A DNA stretch of 64,000 nucleotides from assembly GCA_036307305.1 (NCBI GenBank), contig JAXJXV010000021.1, positions 81,465-145,464 of the forward strand. Reading direction: 5' to 3'. Below, one piece after another: positions 15,278 to 23,797 of this stretch (position 1 is the first letter of the stretch; each line of letters starts with the position of its first letter). Origin of the DNA: SIG607 sp036307305. GTDB taxonomy: Bacteria; Bacillota; Clostridia; Oscillospirales; Acutalibacteraceae. The position numbers and the translations under genes are program-made. The notes under the pieces were generated by a model. The model had not been told where the DNA came from, did no database searches, and worked only from the letters and a program-made list of their open reading frames with translations.

Positions 15278-16423
15278 ATGAACAGATTTGTACTTAACGA
15301 AACCTCTTATCACGGCGCAGGGGCTGTAGCAGCAGTTGCTGACGAAATTATTGCCAGAGGCTTTAAAAAAGCTTTTGTTGCTTCCGACCCCGACCTTATT
15401 AAGTTCGGCGTAACCAAAAAGGTTACAGACGTTCTTGATAATGCAAAAATAGCTTATGATATCTTCAGCGATATCAAACCTAATCCCACTATTGAAAACG
15501 TACAGGCTGGTGTAGAAGCTTATAAGACAAGCGGCGCTGACTGTATCGTTGCAATCGGCGGCGGTTCTTCTATGGATACTGCAAAGGCTATCGGTATTAT
15601 TATCAATAACCCTGAATTTGCAGACGTACGCTCTCTTGAGGGTGTTGCTCCTACAAAGAATAAGTGCGTTCCCATTATTGCTGTTCCTACCACTGCCGGT
15701 ACTGCTGCTGAAGTTACTATCAACTACGTAATCACAGACGTTCAGAATAACAGAAAAATGGTATGCGTAGACGTTCACGACATTCCTGTTGTTGCTGTCG
15801 TTGACCCTGATATGATGGCTACTATGCCTAAGGGACTTACCGCTGCTACGGGTATGGATGCTCTTACCCACGCTATTGAAGGCTACATAACCAAAGGCGC
15901 TTGGGAACTTTCCGATATGTTCCATCTCAAAGCAATCGAGATTATCGCACGTTCACTCCGCGCTGCAGTAAACGGCGAAGCTGACGGCAGAGAGGGAATG
16001 GCTCTCGGTCAGTATGTTGCAGGTATGGGATTCTCTAACGTAGGTCTTGGTATCGTTCATTCTATGGCTCATCCTCTCGGCGCTCTCTATGATACTCCTC
16101 ACGGTGTTGCTAATGCTATTATTCTTCCTACCGTTATGGAATATAATGCTGAGGCTACAGGCGATAAGTATAAGTACATCGCTGCCGCTATGGGCGTTAA
16201 AGGAACGGAGAATATGACTGTAGAAGAATACAGAAAGGCTGCTATTGACGCTGTTAAGCAGTTGTCCATTGATGTTGGTATTCCTGCTGACCTTAAGGAA
16301 ATCGTAAAGGAAGAGGACGTTGCATTCCTTGCTCAGTCCGCCTTTGACGATGCTTGTCGTCCCGGTAACCCCAAGGATACAAGCGTTGAAGATATTACTG
16401 CTCTTTATAAGAGTCTTTTATAA
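15278..16423 (+). CDS. fucO: lactaldehyde reductase (1,2-propanediol oxidoreductase)
   Basis: This 381-residue group III iron-dependent alcohol dehydrogenase matches FucO along its whole length. Shared segments include RFVLNET, IAIGGGSS-like VAIGGGSSMDTAKAIGI, NNPEFADVRSLEG, VPTTAGTAAEVTINYVITD, ATGMDALTHAIEGYIT and GMGFSNVGLGIVHSMAHPLGA with the metal histidines. The enzyme reduces L-lactaldehyde from fucose or rhamnose breakdown to L-1,2-propanediol with NADH. It has its own strong promoter, an AAGAAGGAG site and codon use like the ribosomal genes, so expression is probably high. No fucose kinase or aldolase lies nearby. Confidence 0.9.
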   Translation: MNRFVLNETSYHGAGAVAAVADEIIARGFKKAFVASDPDLIKFGVTKKVTDVLDNAKIAYDIFSDIKPNPTIENVQAGVEAYKTSGADCIVAIGGGSSMDTAKAIGIIINNPEFADVRSLEGVAPTKNKCVPIIAVPTTAGTAAEVTINYVITDVQNNRKMVCVDVHDIPVVAVVDPDMMATMPKGLTAATGMDALTHAIEGYITKGAWELSDMFHLKAIEIIARSLRAAVNGEADGREGMALGQYVAGMGFSNVGLGIVHSMAHPLGALYDTPHGVANAIILPTVMEYNAEATGDKYKYIAAAMGVKGTENMTVEEYRKAAIDAVKQLSIDVGIPADLKEIVKEEDVAFLAQSAFDDACRPGNPKDTSVEDITALYKSLL

Positions 16424-16440
16424 TTAGTGCTATAATAAAA

Positions 16441-16555
16441 TCAGAACCGAGGAAACGCAGTTTCCTCGGTTCTGACTGTCGAATAACCCCAAATCTCAAG
16501 CGAGGTTTGGGGTTATTCGACAGTCTGAAAGTCGGGTAGAACCCGACTTTATTTT
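16441..16555 (+). terminator. three consecutive hairpins after fucO
   Basis: Hairpin one is a 15-bp stem (16441-16455 with 16461-16475). Hairpin two is a long stem (16474-16493 with 16506-16525) with a small inner stem in its loop. Hairpin three is a 10-bp stem (16528-16537 with 16541-16550) followed by a T-run. Only the last looks like a standard terminator. Confidence 0.8.
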
Positions 16556-16587
16556 TATGTTGAAGAATTGTAAAAAGCTTTTTGTTA

Positions 16588-16616
16588 TTGATTTTTTAAA
16601 AACTATAATGTATAAT
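16588..16616 (+). promoter_or_regulatory. beta-galactosidase promoter
   Basis: TTGATT (16588-16593), a 17-base spacer and TATAAT (16611-16616). Confidence 0.75.
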
Positions 16617-16640
16617 TCACTTGTAATGTGAGGTGTTTTT

Positions 16641-19616
16641 ATGAGATTTTATGAAAAATTCGACAAAACAAGTGAAAACCGTTTGCCACAAAGAGCTTTC
16701 TATATTCCTGAGGGTGAAGCGGTTTATAATCTTTTAAACGGTGAGTGGCGTTTTAATTATTATTCCAATAGTGACGCTGTTGATACAAAAGGAAAAATCA
16801 CGAAATGGGGAAAAATAAAGGTGCCGTCCACATGGCAGAATACAGGATATGAAAATCCTAATTATGCTAACATTAATTACCCTTATCCCGTTGACCCTCC
16901 TTATGTGCCTAACGTTAATCCCGTTGGTATATATGAAAAGGATTTCGTTATTACCGATAAGAATAAAAATTCTTATTTTATAATGGAGGGCGTTTCATCC
17001 TGTGCCGTAGTATTTATAAACGGCGAATACGTAGGCTTTACACAGGGAAGTCACCTACAGGCTGAGTTTGATATCAGCAATTTTGTTAAATCGGGCAAAA
17101 ATACCGTAAGAGTTGCCGTATATAAATGGTGCGTGGGCAGTTATCTTGAGGATCAGGATTTCTTCCGTTGTAACGGTATTTTCAGAGACGTTTATATTCT
17201 TGAGCGTCCCCAGGGACATATCGTTGACTTTGCTGTTGAAACTGAGAATAACGATACCGTTATTGTGAAAACGGATAGCTCAGTAGAAATTAACCTTTAT
17301 TATAATGGTGAGACTGTTGCAAGTGCCGTTACCGATGAAAAGGGAGAGGCACAGCTAAAGGTAGAAAATCCTGTTTTATGGAATGCTGAGAAGCCTGAGC
17401 TTTATGAGCTTGAGCTGAAAAAGGCAGGAGAAATAATATATGAAAACGTTGGCTTCAGGATTTATTCTATCTCTGATAAAAACGAATTTCTTGTAAACGG
17501 AGTTGCTGTTAAGCTCAAGGGCGTTAACCATCACGATTCTACAGCTGATAAGGGTTGGGTTATGACCGATGAGGAAATAATCAACGACCTAAGGCTTATG
17601 AAAGAACTTAATATCAATACTATAAGAACTTCTCATTATCCGCCTACCCCGCGTTTCCTTGATTTCTGCGACAAAATGGGCTTCTATGTGGTGCTTGAAA
17701 CAGATATTGAAACCCACGGCTTTGTAAGACGCTATTCTAACGTGCCTTACGGTTATGACGTTGAAACGGGTGAATGGCCCTGCTGTATGGATGTGTGGAA
17801 GGACGAACACGTTGAGCGTATGGCAAGAGCCTATCACAGAGATAAAAACCATCCGTCTGTATTTATGTGGTCTACGGGTAATGAAAGCGGTCACGGACCT
17901 AATCATATTGCAATGCTTCAGTGGCTTTCTACTGTTGAAACAAAGCGCCTTTTCCATGCAGAAGATGCCTCTCGCGCTTTTCAGGACCGTGACGGCGAAT
18001 TCAACAGAGCGCAGACTGAATATGATTTGGCAATAAAGAGAAACGAAAACGTAGACGAAGCAAAAGAGAAGCTTGACAATGCTGCCCAAAGACGTGAAAA
18101 AGCAGAAATAAATATGAGAAGAGCTCATTTCCATTCAGGTATGTATATTCGTATTCCTGAGCTTGAGCGTTGGTCTTCTACAAATCTTGTTAACCAACCC
18201 ATCTTCCTTTGCGAGTATGCTCACGCTATGGGTAACGGCCCTGGCGACGTGTTTGATTACGTTGAAACCTTCTATTCTCATCCTGCTCTTGTGGGCGGTT
18301 GTATCTGGGAATGGTGTGACCATACCGTTGTTGTTGACGGAGTACAGAAGTACGGCGGTGACTTCGAGGGTGAAATCGTAAACGACGGAAACTTCTGTTG
18401 TGACGGTCTTGTTTTTGCTGACAGAAGCTTTAAATCAGGCTCCTATGAGGCTAAGACCGCTTATGCGCCTTTCCGCTTTAAATACGAGGACGGTAAAATC
18501 GTGGTTGAAAACCGTTTTGATTTTACCAATCTTAATGAATGTAAGCTAACATACGTAATTGCTTGTGACGGCGAGGTTATTGAAGAAAAAACCGTTTCTC
18601 CCGATATAGCGCCACACAGCAGCGGCGTTATTGAAACAAGCGCAAAATTCCCCGATAAGTGTAGCTACGCCTGTACCGTAACCCTTACTCTTTCTCAGTG
18701 CGGCAGTGAGCTTGGCACGTTACAGCAGGAAATTGAGTGCGAGAAACAGTCTGTTCTTGAAGAAATCAGTGGCTCTGCAAATATTTATGAAGACGGACTC
18801 TTTATTTATGCGCAGGGTGACAATTTCAAATACGGCTTCAATAAACAGACGGGTAATTTGGAAAGTATGATAATCGGCGGTAAGGAACAGCTTTACGCGC
18901 CAACACAGCTTTCTATGTACAGACCTTACATTGATAACGAGCGCTCAATAAAACAACGTTGGTACAAGATTGACGTATGGTCGGGAGACAATCTCAATTT
19001 TGCTTGGTATAACGTGTATAACAGCAAAATTGATGGCAATAAAATCACCTTTGAGGCTTCAATTGCTCCTGTTTCGAGATTCCCTGTTTTCCGTTATGAA
19101 ATTGCTTATACCGTAGATGAAAAGGGAACTGTTAAGGTTGAACTTAACGGTAAGGTTAGTGAACATTGTATGTGGCTACAACGTCTCGGCTTTGAGTTTG
19201 CTTTTAAAAAGAAGAATATGAGCTTTGAATATTTCGGTATGGGACCGCAGGAAAATTACTGCGACCTGTATCATAACTGCGCTCTTGATTTTTATGTTAG
19301 CAATGCAAAAGACGAATACGTAAACTATATTCGTCCTCAGGAATATGGTAATCACACAAGGGTAAGAGAGCTTACCTTAGAGGATAAAATCACCTTTAAG
19401 GCAGAAGACACCTTTGAAGCCGCAGTACTTCAGTATAGTATTGATTGCATAAACAAGGCTGAACATACCGACGAGCTGGGTGAAAGTAAAGCTACCTATG
19501 TGAGAATAGACTATAAATCTTCAGGTATAGGCAGTAACTCCTGCGGACCTGCTCTTATGGAAAAATACCGTATGAGCGACAAGGATATACACTTAAGCTT
19601 TACCATTAATATTTAA
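16641..19616 (+). CDS. beta-galactosidase, GH2 (LacZ type) with an inserted helical segment
   Basis: The 991-residue protein has the full LacZ domain set: N-terminal jelly roll with PSTWQNTGYENPNYANI and NPVGIYEKDF, the immunoglobulin-like domain, the TIM barrel with KLKGVNHHDS-like VKLKGVNHHDS, acid/base Glu415 in WSTGNESGHG and nucleophile Glu525 in FLCEYAHAMGNGPGD, then the C-terminal beta-galactosidase small-chain domain (MGPQENYCD). It should hydrolyse lactose-like beta-galactosides in the cytoplasm; there is no signal peptide. Residues about 446-495 are an extra highly charged stretch not found in E. coli LacZ, predicted to form a helical hairpin near the active-site barrel. Confidence 0.92.
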   Translation: MRFYEKFDKTSENRLPQRAFYIPEGEAVYNLLNGEWRFNYYSNSDAVDTKGKITKWGKIKVPSTWQNTGYENPNYANINYPYPVDPPYVPNVNPVGIYEKDFVITDKNKNSYFIMEGVSSCAVVFINGEYVGFTQGSHLQAEFDISNFVKSGKNTVRVAVYKWCVGSYLEDQDFFRCNGIFRDVYILERPQGHIVDFAVETENNDTVIVKTDSSVEINLYYNGETVASAVTDEKGEAQLKVENPVLWNAEKPELYELELKKAGEIIYENVGFRIYSISDKNEFLVNGVAVKLKGVNHHDSTADKGWVMTDEEIINDLRLMKELNINTIRTSHYPPTPRFLDFCDKMGFYVVLETDIETHGFVRRYSNVPYGYDVETGEWPCCMDVWKDEHVERMARAYHRDKNHPSVFMWSTGNESGHGPNHIAMLQWLSTVETKRLFHAEDASRAFQDRDGEFNRAQTEYDLAIKRNENVDEAKEKLDNAAQRREKAEINMRRAHFHSGMYIRIPELERWSSTNLVNQPIFLCEYAHAMGNGPGDVFDYVETFYSHPALVGGCIWEWCDHTVVVDGVQKYGGDFEGEIVNDGNFCCDGLVFADRSFKSGSYEAKTAYAPFRFKYEDGKIVVENRFDFTNLNECKLTYVIACDGEVIEEKTVSPDIAPHSSGVIETSAKFPDKCSYACTVTLTLSQCGSELGTLQQEIECEKQSVLEEISGSANIYEDGLFIYAQGDNFKYGFNKQTGNLESMIIGGKEQLYAPTQLSMYRPYIDNERSIKQRWYKIDVWSGDNLNFAWYNVYNSKIDGNKITFEASIAPVSRFPVFRYEIAYTVDEKGTVKVELNGKVSEHCMWLQRLGFEFAFKKKNMSFEYFGMGPQENYCDLYHNCALDFYVSNAKDEYVNYIRPQEYGNHTRVRELTLEDKITFKAEDTFEAAVLQYSIDCINKAEHTDELGESKATYVRIDYKSSGIGSNSCGPALMEKYRMSDKDIHLSFTINI

Positions 19617-19622
19617 AGAAAG

Positions 19623-19656
19623 AAACTCCCGAACGATGTAATCGGGAGTTTTTTAT
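19623..19656 (+). terminator. terminator of the beta-galactosidase gene
   Basis: A 10-bp stem (19623-19632 with 19642-19651) is followed by TTTT. Confidence 0.8.
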
Positions 19657-19760
19657 ATACAAAAAATAAAAATCGCAAGTGAGTAAACGAGAGAAAAACA
19701 AAGAAAAACGAAGAAAAACAAAGATTTCTAATTTTAAATTAAATTTTTAGAAAAAAGGTG

Positions 19761-19792
19761 TTGACAAGTCTACCTAAATATGTTAGTATACT
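19761..19792 (+). promoter_or_regulatory. rplM-rpsI promoter
   Basis: TTGACA (19761-19766) is followed by TAGTAT at 17 bases (19784-19789), overlapping TATACT (19787-19792). The leader to rplM is short and has no room for a large regulatory RNA. Confidence 0.7.
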
Positions 19793-19831
19793 CAAGGTAA
19801 ATTTTTAAAAAAGTTTTATGGAGGAAGTATT

Positions 19832-20257
19832 ATGTCTACATTTATGGCAAAACCCGCTGAAGTTCAGCGCAAATGGTACATTGTAGATGCTGCTGGTAAG
19901 CCCCTCGGCCGTACCGCAGTTAAGGTTGCTGATTTACTTCGCGGTAAAGGCAAACCTGAATTTACACCCAATGTTGACTGTGGCGATTTCGTAGTTGTTA
20001 TCAATGCTGAAAAGGCTGTTCTTACAGGCAAGAAGCTTGAGCAGAAGTATTATCGCCGTCACACCGGATATATCGGTCATCTTAAAGAGGTTCAGTATTC
20101 TACTCTTATGGCTACCCGTCCGGAATTAGCAATGGAACTCGCAATCAAGGGAATGATTCCCGACACCACAATCGGAAGAAAAGCTATGACCCGTCTGCAT
20201 GTATATCAGGGAACTGAATATAAGCAGGTTGCTCAGAAGCCTGAACTCGTTGATTAA
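19832..20257 (+). CDS. rplM: 50S ribosomal protein L13
   Basis: The 141-residue protein has typical L13 segments: KWYIVDAAGKPLGRTAVKVA, RGKGKPEFTPNVDCGDFVVV, INAEKAVLTGKKLEQKYYRRHTGYIG and MTRLHVYQGTEYKQVAQKPE. L13 is an early assembly protein of the large subunit. It is followed after 20 bases by rpsI, the conserved bacterial pair. A GGAGG site lies before the ATG. Confidence 0.98.
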   Translation: MSTFMAKPAEVQRKWYIVDAAGKPLGRTAVKVADLLRGKGKPEFTPNVDCGDFVVVINAEKAVLTGKKLEQKYYRRHTGYIGHLKEVQYSTLMATRPELAMELAIKGMIPDTTIGRKAMTRLHVYQGTEYKQVAQKPELVD

Positions 20258-20277
20258 TAAGAAGGGAGCAAAAGAAT

Positions 20278-20676
20278 ATGTTTGAAAGTAAACCTTATTT
20301 CTACGGTACTGGTAGAAGAAAAAGTTCTGTAGCTCGCGTTCGTCTTTACAACGGCACAGGCAAAATCACTATCAATGACAGAGATATTGATGATTATTTC
20401 GGTCTTGAAACCTTAAAACTTATCGTTCGTCAGCCTCTCGCTCTTACCGAGACTGCTGAAAAGTTTGATATCGTTTGTCGTGTTAGCGGCGGCGGTGTTA
20501 CAGGTCAGGCAGGCGCTATCCGTCACGGTATAGCACGTGCTTTACTTCAGAGCGATGCTGAGCTTCGCGCAGCACTTAAGAAGGCTGGATTCCTTACTCG
20601 TGACCCTCGTATGAAGGAGAGAAAGAAATACGGTCTCAAAGGCGCAAGAAGAGCACCTCAGTTCTCAAAGAGATAA
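20278..20676 (+). CDS. rpsI: 30S ribosomal protein S9
   Basis: The 132-residue protein shows S9 hallmarks: YGTGRRKSSVARVRL at the start, the GGGVTGQAGAIRHGIARAL block and the basic C-terminus FLTRDPRMKERKKYGLKGARRAPQFSKR, whose tail reaches the P-site tRNA. It is cotranscribed with rplM and starts behind a GGGAGC site. Confidence 0.98.
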   Translation: MFESKPYFYGTGRRKSSVARVRLYNGTGKITINDRDIDDYFGLETLKLIVRQPLALTETAEKFDIVCRVSGGGVTGQAGAIRHGIARALLQSDAELRAALKKAGFLTRDPRMKERKKYGLKGARRAPQFSKR

Positions 20677-20699
20677 TCTGTATTATTTCAAGAACAACA

Positions 20700-20740
20700 A
20701 AAACCCCGAAACCATCACGGTTTTCGGGGTTTTCTTTTTT
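20700..20740 (+). terminator. terminator of rplM-rpsI
   Basis: A stem built on AAACCCCGAAA and TTTCGGGGTTT is followed by a T-rich tail. Confidence 0.85.
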
Positions 20741-20824
20741 AAAAAATAGACCTTGGTGCGACTTTCAAAAAGACACCCTACGACTATTAAAAATCATAGG
20801 GTAAGATTATTTAAAAATAAAAAC

Positions 20825-21211
20825 TCAATCTTCTATTGTAGTTTCTTCTAGTTCTTTTTGCTTTTTCTCTTCACGTGTTAGTAATATAATTTTTACAATA
20901 TTGTATATTTGATAAGGAATATAGCAAAAAAAGCCTGCATATACACAAGCACCAAATGTAATAGGCCACAAAACAGATGCAATTATTTTAAAAACTAATC
21001 CTCTTTTTTTGAAAAAACCCACGGAAAGTATAATGATAGAAACCGTAGCACTAAATCCAAAACCACCTATGCAACCGAAAAGCACGAAAGATTGTACTTT
21101 GCTATCGTTGACAAGCGGTTGTTGACTTCCAAGAAGTCCATAAATAAGGAACCCCGTAACAACAACACTTAAAGTGCATACTAAATACTCTATTCGGCTT
21201 TTCTTAGTCAT
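20825..21211 (-). CDS. hypothetical membrane protein
   Basis: The 128-residue protein has about four hydrophobic segments (roughly 10-30, 42-66, 72-90 and 90-108) and ends in a strongly charged tail TREEKKQKELEETTIED. No known motif is visible. It has its own promoter on the minus strand and a GGGGGAA site before the ATG, which supports a real gene. Function unknown. Confidence 0.65.
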   Translation of the reverse strand: MTKKSRIEYLVCTLSVVVTGFLIYGLLGSQQPLVNDSKVQSFVLFGCIGGFGFSATVSIIILSVGFFKKRGLVFKIIASVLWPITFGACVYAGFFCYIPYQIYNIVKIILLTREEKKQKELEETTIED

Positions 21212-21244
21212 AGTATTCCCCCTGTTGAATTATTCTATGTGTTC

Positions 21245-21273
21245 AGTATATCATATGTAGACGAGAATTTCAA
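21245..21273 (-). promoter_or_regulatory. promoter of the hypothetical membrane protein
   Basis: Minus strand: TTGAAA (21268-21273), a 17-base spacer and TATACT (21245-21250). Confidence 0.65.
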
Positions 21274-21291
21274 TGTTTCGGAAATCTTCTT

Positions 21292-21332
21292 GAGTCATGA
21301 TGATTCTTTATAGAATCCTTATGACTCTTTTT
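21292..21332 (+). terminator. isolated terminator-like hairpin
   Basis: GAGTCAT (21292-21298) pairs with ATGACTC (21321-21327), with an inner GATTC/GAATC stem and a T-run after it. No plus-strand gene lies just upstream. Confidence 0.45.
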
Positions 21333-21399
21333 CTGAATGAAATTTTCATTGGCTTTCTCGTCAGAGGGAACGTTGTCTACAGTATTTTTATGAAAATTA

Positions 21400-21428
21400 T
21401 GGACAAACAGGTGGTAGTATGGTACAAT
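21400..21428 (+). promoter_or_regulatory. promoter of the SNF-family transporter gene
   Basis: TGGACA (21400-21405), a 17-base spacer and TACAAT (21423-21428). Confidence 0.6.
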
Positions 21429-21457
21429 GTTAGCAATAAATTTAAGGAGTTTTTATT

Positions 21458-22831
21458 ATGGCAAGAGATAGTTTTAAATCGCGTCTTGGCTTTATACTTG
21501 TTAGCGCTGGCTGTGCTATAGGTATAGGCAACGTATGGCGCTTCCCTTACGTTACGGGACAAAACGGCGGCGGTATTTTTGTAATTTTCTATTTACTGTT
21601 TTTGCTGACTATGGGTATTCCTGTTCTTACAATGGAATTAGCTGTGGGCAGAGCAAGTAAAAAAAGCGCATTACAGGCTTTTAAAACCTTAGAGAAGCCT
21701 AAGCAGAAGTGGCATATTCACGGTTGGCTTTGTATGATTGGCTGTTACATTCTTATGATGTATTACACAACCGTATCAGGCTGGATGACCAATTACTTCG
21801 TAAAATTTGCTTCAGGTACCTTCAAAAGCGGTATGACCACCGAACAGGTCAACAGTGTTTTTGCTAATATGACTGCAAATCCGCTTGAGATGGTATTATG
21901 GATGGCAATCACCGTTATTGCAGGGTTTGTTGTATGCAGCTTCGGTCTGCAAAAGGGTGTAGAGCGTATCAGCAAGTGGATGATGTTAGCCCTTTTAGTA
22001 CTTATGGTTGTTCTGGCTATTAACAGTGCAACCCTTGACGGCGGTTTGGAGGGCATTAAATATTACCTTATTCCAAGCGTTTCAAGATTACAGGAAAATA
22101 ACGTTAATATATTTGACGTTATTGTTGCGGCGATGAATCAGTCGTTCTTTACACTGAGTCTTGGTATCGGCTCTATGCAGATTTTCGGCAGCTATATGTC
22201 AAAGGATAATACCCTTGCAGGAGAATCTGCAAGAATTTGCGTACTTGATACCTTTGTTGCCCTTATGTCTGGTATGATTATTTTCCCTGCATGTTTTGCA
22301 TATAATGTAGATGTAAATGCAGGACCTCCTCTTATTTTCCAGACGTTGCCTAACGTATTTCTTAATATGCCTATGGGCAGGGTATGGGGCGCACTTTTCT
22401 TTGTATTTATGACCTTTGCAAGTTTTTCTACAGTTCTTGCCGTGTTTGAGAATTTACAGGCTAATCTTATGGACAACCTTGGCTGGAGCAGAAAAAAGGC
22501 TTCTGTTGTAAACGGTATTGCTATGCTTGTTTTAAGTACCCCCTGTGCGTTAGGTTTTAACCTGCTTAGTGGCATAAATCTCGGTGGTAAGAATATACTT
22601 GATATGGAAGACTTTGTGGTTAGTCAGCTTCTGTTACCTATAGGTTCACTTGTATTCCTTTTGTTCTGTGTTACAAAATGGGGCTGGGGATTTGATAAGT
22701 ATATTGAAGAGGCTAATACAGGTAAGGGAACAAAGCTTCCTCATTGGCTTAAATACTATTTCCGTTTTATAGTTCCTGTTTTAATAGTTGTTATTTTTGT
22801 TGCAGGTCTTGTTAGCTTCTTTAAAGGGTAG
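21458..22831 (+). CDS. sodium-dependent transporter, SNF/NSS family
   Basis: The 457-residue protein opens with SRLGFILVSAGCAIGIGNVWRFPYVTGQNGGG, the sodium-site signature of the neurotransmitter:sodium symporter family, and has about 11-12 membrane helices. Bacterial members such as LeuT and TnaT import amino acids or related amines with sodium. The substrate cannot be read from the sequence. The next gene starts 7 bases after the TAG, so the two form an operon. Start supported by an AAGGAG site. Confidence 0.92.
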   Translation: MARDSFKSRLGFILVSAGCAIGIGNVWRFPYVTGQNGGGIFVIFYLLFLLTMGIPVLTMELAVGRASKKSALQAFKTLEKPKQKWHIHGWLCMIGCYILMMYYTTVSGWMTNYFVKFASGTFKSGMTTEQVNSVFANMTANPLEMVLWMAITVIAGFVVCSFGLQKGVERISKWMMLALLVLMVVLAINSATLDGGLEGIKYYLIPSVSRLQENNVNIFDVIVAAMNQSFFTLSLGIGSMQIFGSYMSKDNTLAGESARICVLDTFVALMSGMIIFPACFAYNVDVNAGPPLIFQTLPNVFLNMPMGRVWGALFFVFMTFASFSTVLAVFENLQANLMDNLGWSRKKASVVNGIAMLVLSTPCALGFNLLSGINLGGKNILDMEDFVVSQLLLPIGSLVFLLFCVTKWGWGFDKYIEEANTGKGTKLPHWLKYYFRFIVPVLIVVIFVAGLVSFFKG

Positions 22832-22838
22832 TGATTTT

Positions 22839-23339
22839 ATGTTCAGAGATATTTGCGTAAAGGATTTTAAGGAAAATATCATTGATATTATTTCAAAGGA
22901 GTATATGCTTATTACCGCAGGAAACGGTATGAATTATAATATGATGACGGCTTCCTGGGGCTTTATGGGTGAAATGTGGGGAGAGGACAGCGTTGCTGTT
23001 GTTGTCCGTCCATCTCGTTATACAATGGAGTTTTTGGATAATAATGAATATTTTACCCTTACTTTCTTTGGGGATAATAAAGATATACATAAAATCTGTG
23101 GAAGTAAAACGGGACGGGAGGTAAACAAAACCTCTCTTACAGGGCTTACCCCTGTTTCTGACGGTAAATGCGTGTGGTTCGACGAAGCCCGTCTTGTATT
23201 TAAAATTAAAAAGAAATACGTACAGCCTATGTCAAAGGAATTTCTGACTGATAAATCGGTAGATGAAAAGTGGTATGGAGACGGCGACTGGCACAATCTT
23301 ATAATAGGTTCCATAGAGCGTATATACGTGAAAGAATAA
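22839..23339 (+). CDS. flavin reductase-like FMN-binding protein
   Basis: The 166-residue protein has the split-barrel pattern of flavin reductase-like domains: YMLITAGNGMNYNMMTASWGFMGEMW near the N-terminus, VVVRPSRYTMEFLDNNEYFTLTFF and a C-terminal HNLIIGSIERIYVKE strand. Such domains bind FMN and reduce flavins or small substrates. ATG 22839 was chosen because AAAGGGTAGTG sits at normal spacing; a longer frame would overlap the transporter. Its role beside an SNF transporter is unclear. Confidence 0.8.
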   Translation: MFRDICVKDFKENIIDIISKEYMLITAGNGMNYNMMTASWGFMGEMWGEDSVAVVVRPSRYTMEFLDNNEYFTLTFFGDNKDIHKICGSKTGREVNKTSLTGLTPVSDGKCVWFDEARLVFKIKKKYVQPMSKEFLTDKSVDEKWYGDGDWHNLIIGSIERIYVKE

Positions 23340-23348
23340 ATATGTAAA

Positions 23349-23375
23349 AAAAGCGGATTTCTCCGCTTTTTATTA
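23349..23375 (+). terminator. terminator of the SNF-flavin reductase operon
   Basis: AAAGCGGA and TCCGCTTT form an 8-bp stem with a T tail. Confidence 0.8.
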
Positions 23376-23681
23376 ATATAAAGAACAAATTGTACATATA
23401 ATAGTAATAATTACGGAATTTTTTTAAAATCTAAATATATGCATATTTTGAAAAAACAAAAAAATTTTGCGTATATATTGTGGTTTTTAGTAAAAAAAGC
23501 CTTCAAAAACTGACCTTTTCCCCCACTTTACAATTTTTGGAGGGCAAAACTGTGGATTTGCACAAGCTAAATGGTAAAAATTGGTAAATAATCAAGAAAT
23601 GACAAAGGTTACAAGGTTGTAACTTTTTGATTTTTGTTCATAATTTGTGCAGTTTTAACAAAACGCACCCCACTTTTTTGT
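23376..23681. other. gene-free AT-rich stretch
   Basis: About 300 bases with no coding frame I can support. It holds long A and T runs, two C-rich patches (CCCCCAC near 23522 and CACCCCAC near 23666), and one short dyad GTTACAA/TTGTAAC near 23608-23624 with T's after it. I see no known riboswitch pattern. Confidence 0.6.
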
Positions 23682-23709
23682 TTGACATTTGAATAAATCG
23701 TGGTATAAT
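23682..23709 (+). promoter_or_regulatory. promoter of the DUF348/3D protein gene
   Basis: TTGACA (23682-23687), a 16-base spacer and TATAAT (23704-23709), near perfect consensus. The leader of about 80 bases holds two small hairpins (near 23728-23747 and 23760-23780). Confidence 0.8.
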
Positions 23710-23797
23710 TACAAACGTTGCACTAAGACGAGACCTAATTCGTCCTAAAAACAACTACTCACGGAAGCCTTTTTCTGTGATAAATTAAGGAGATTTT

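Noticed and set aside
15239..15925. 228-codon minus-strand frame over fucO
   Set aside because: Same cause: biased codons of a highly expressed gene leave few stops on the other strand; the translation is low-complexity and unrecognisable.
23376..23681. Possible riboswitch (c-di-AMP type) before the 3D-domain gene
   Set aside because: Cell-wall hydrolase genes often have one, but the conserved core is not seen, and the consensus promoter at 23682-23709 lies downstream of this stretch, leaving a leader of only about 80 bases.
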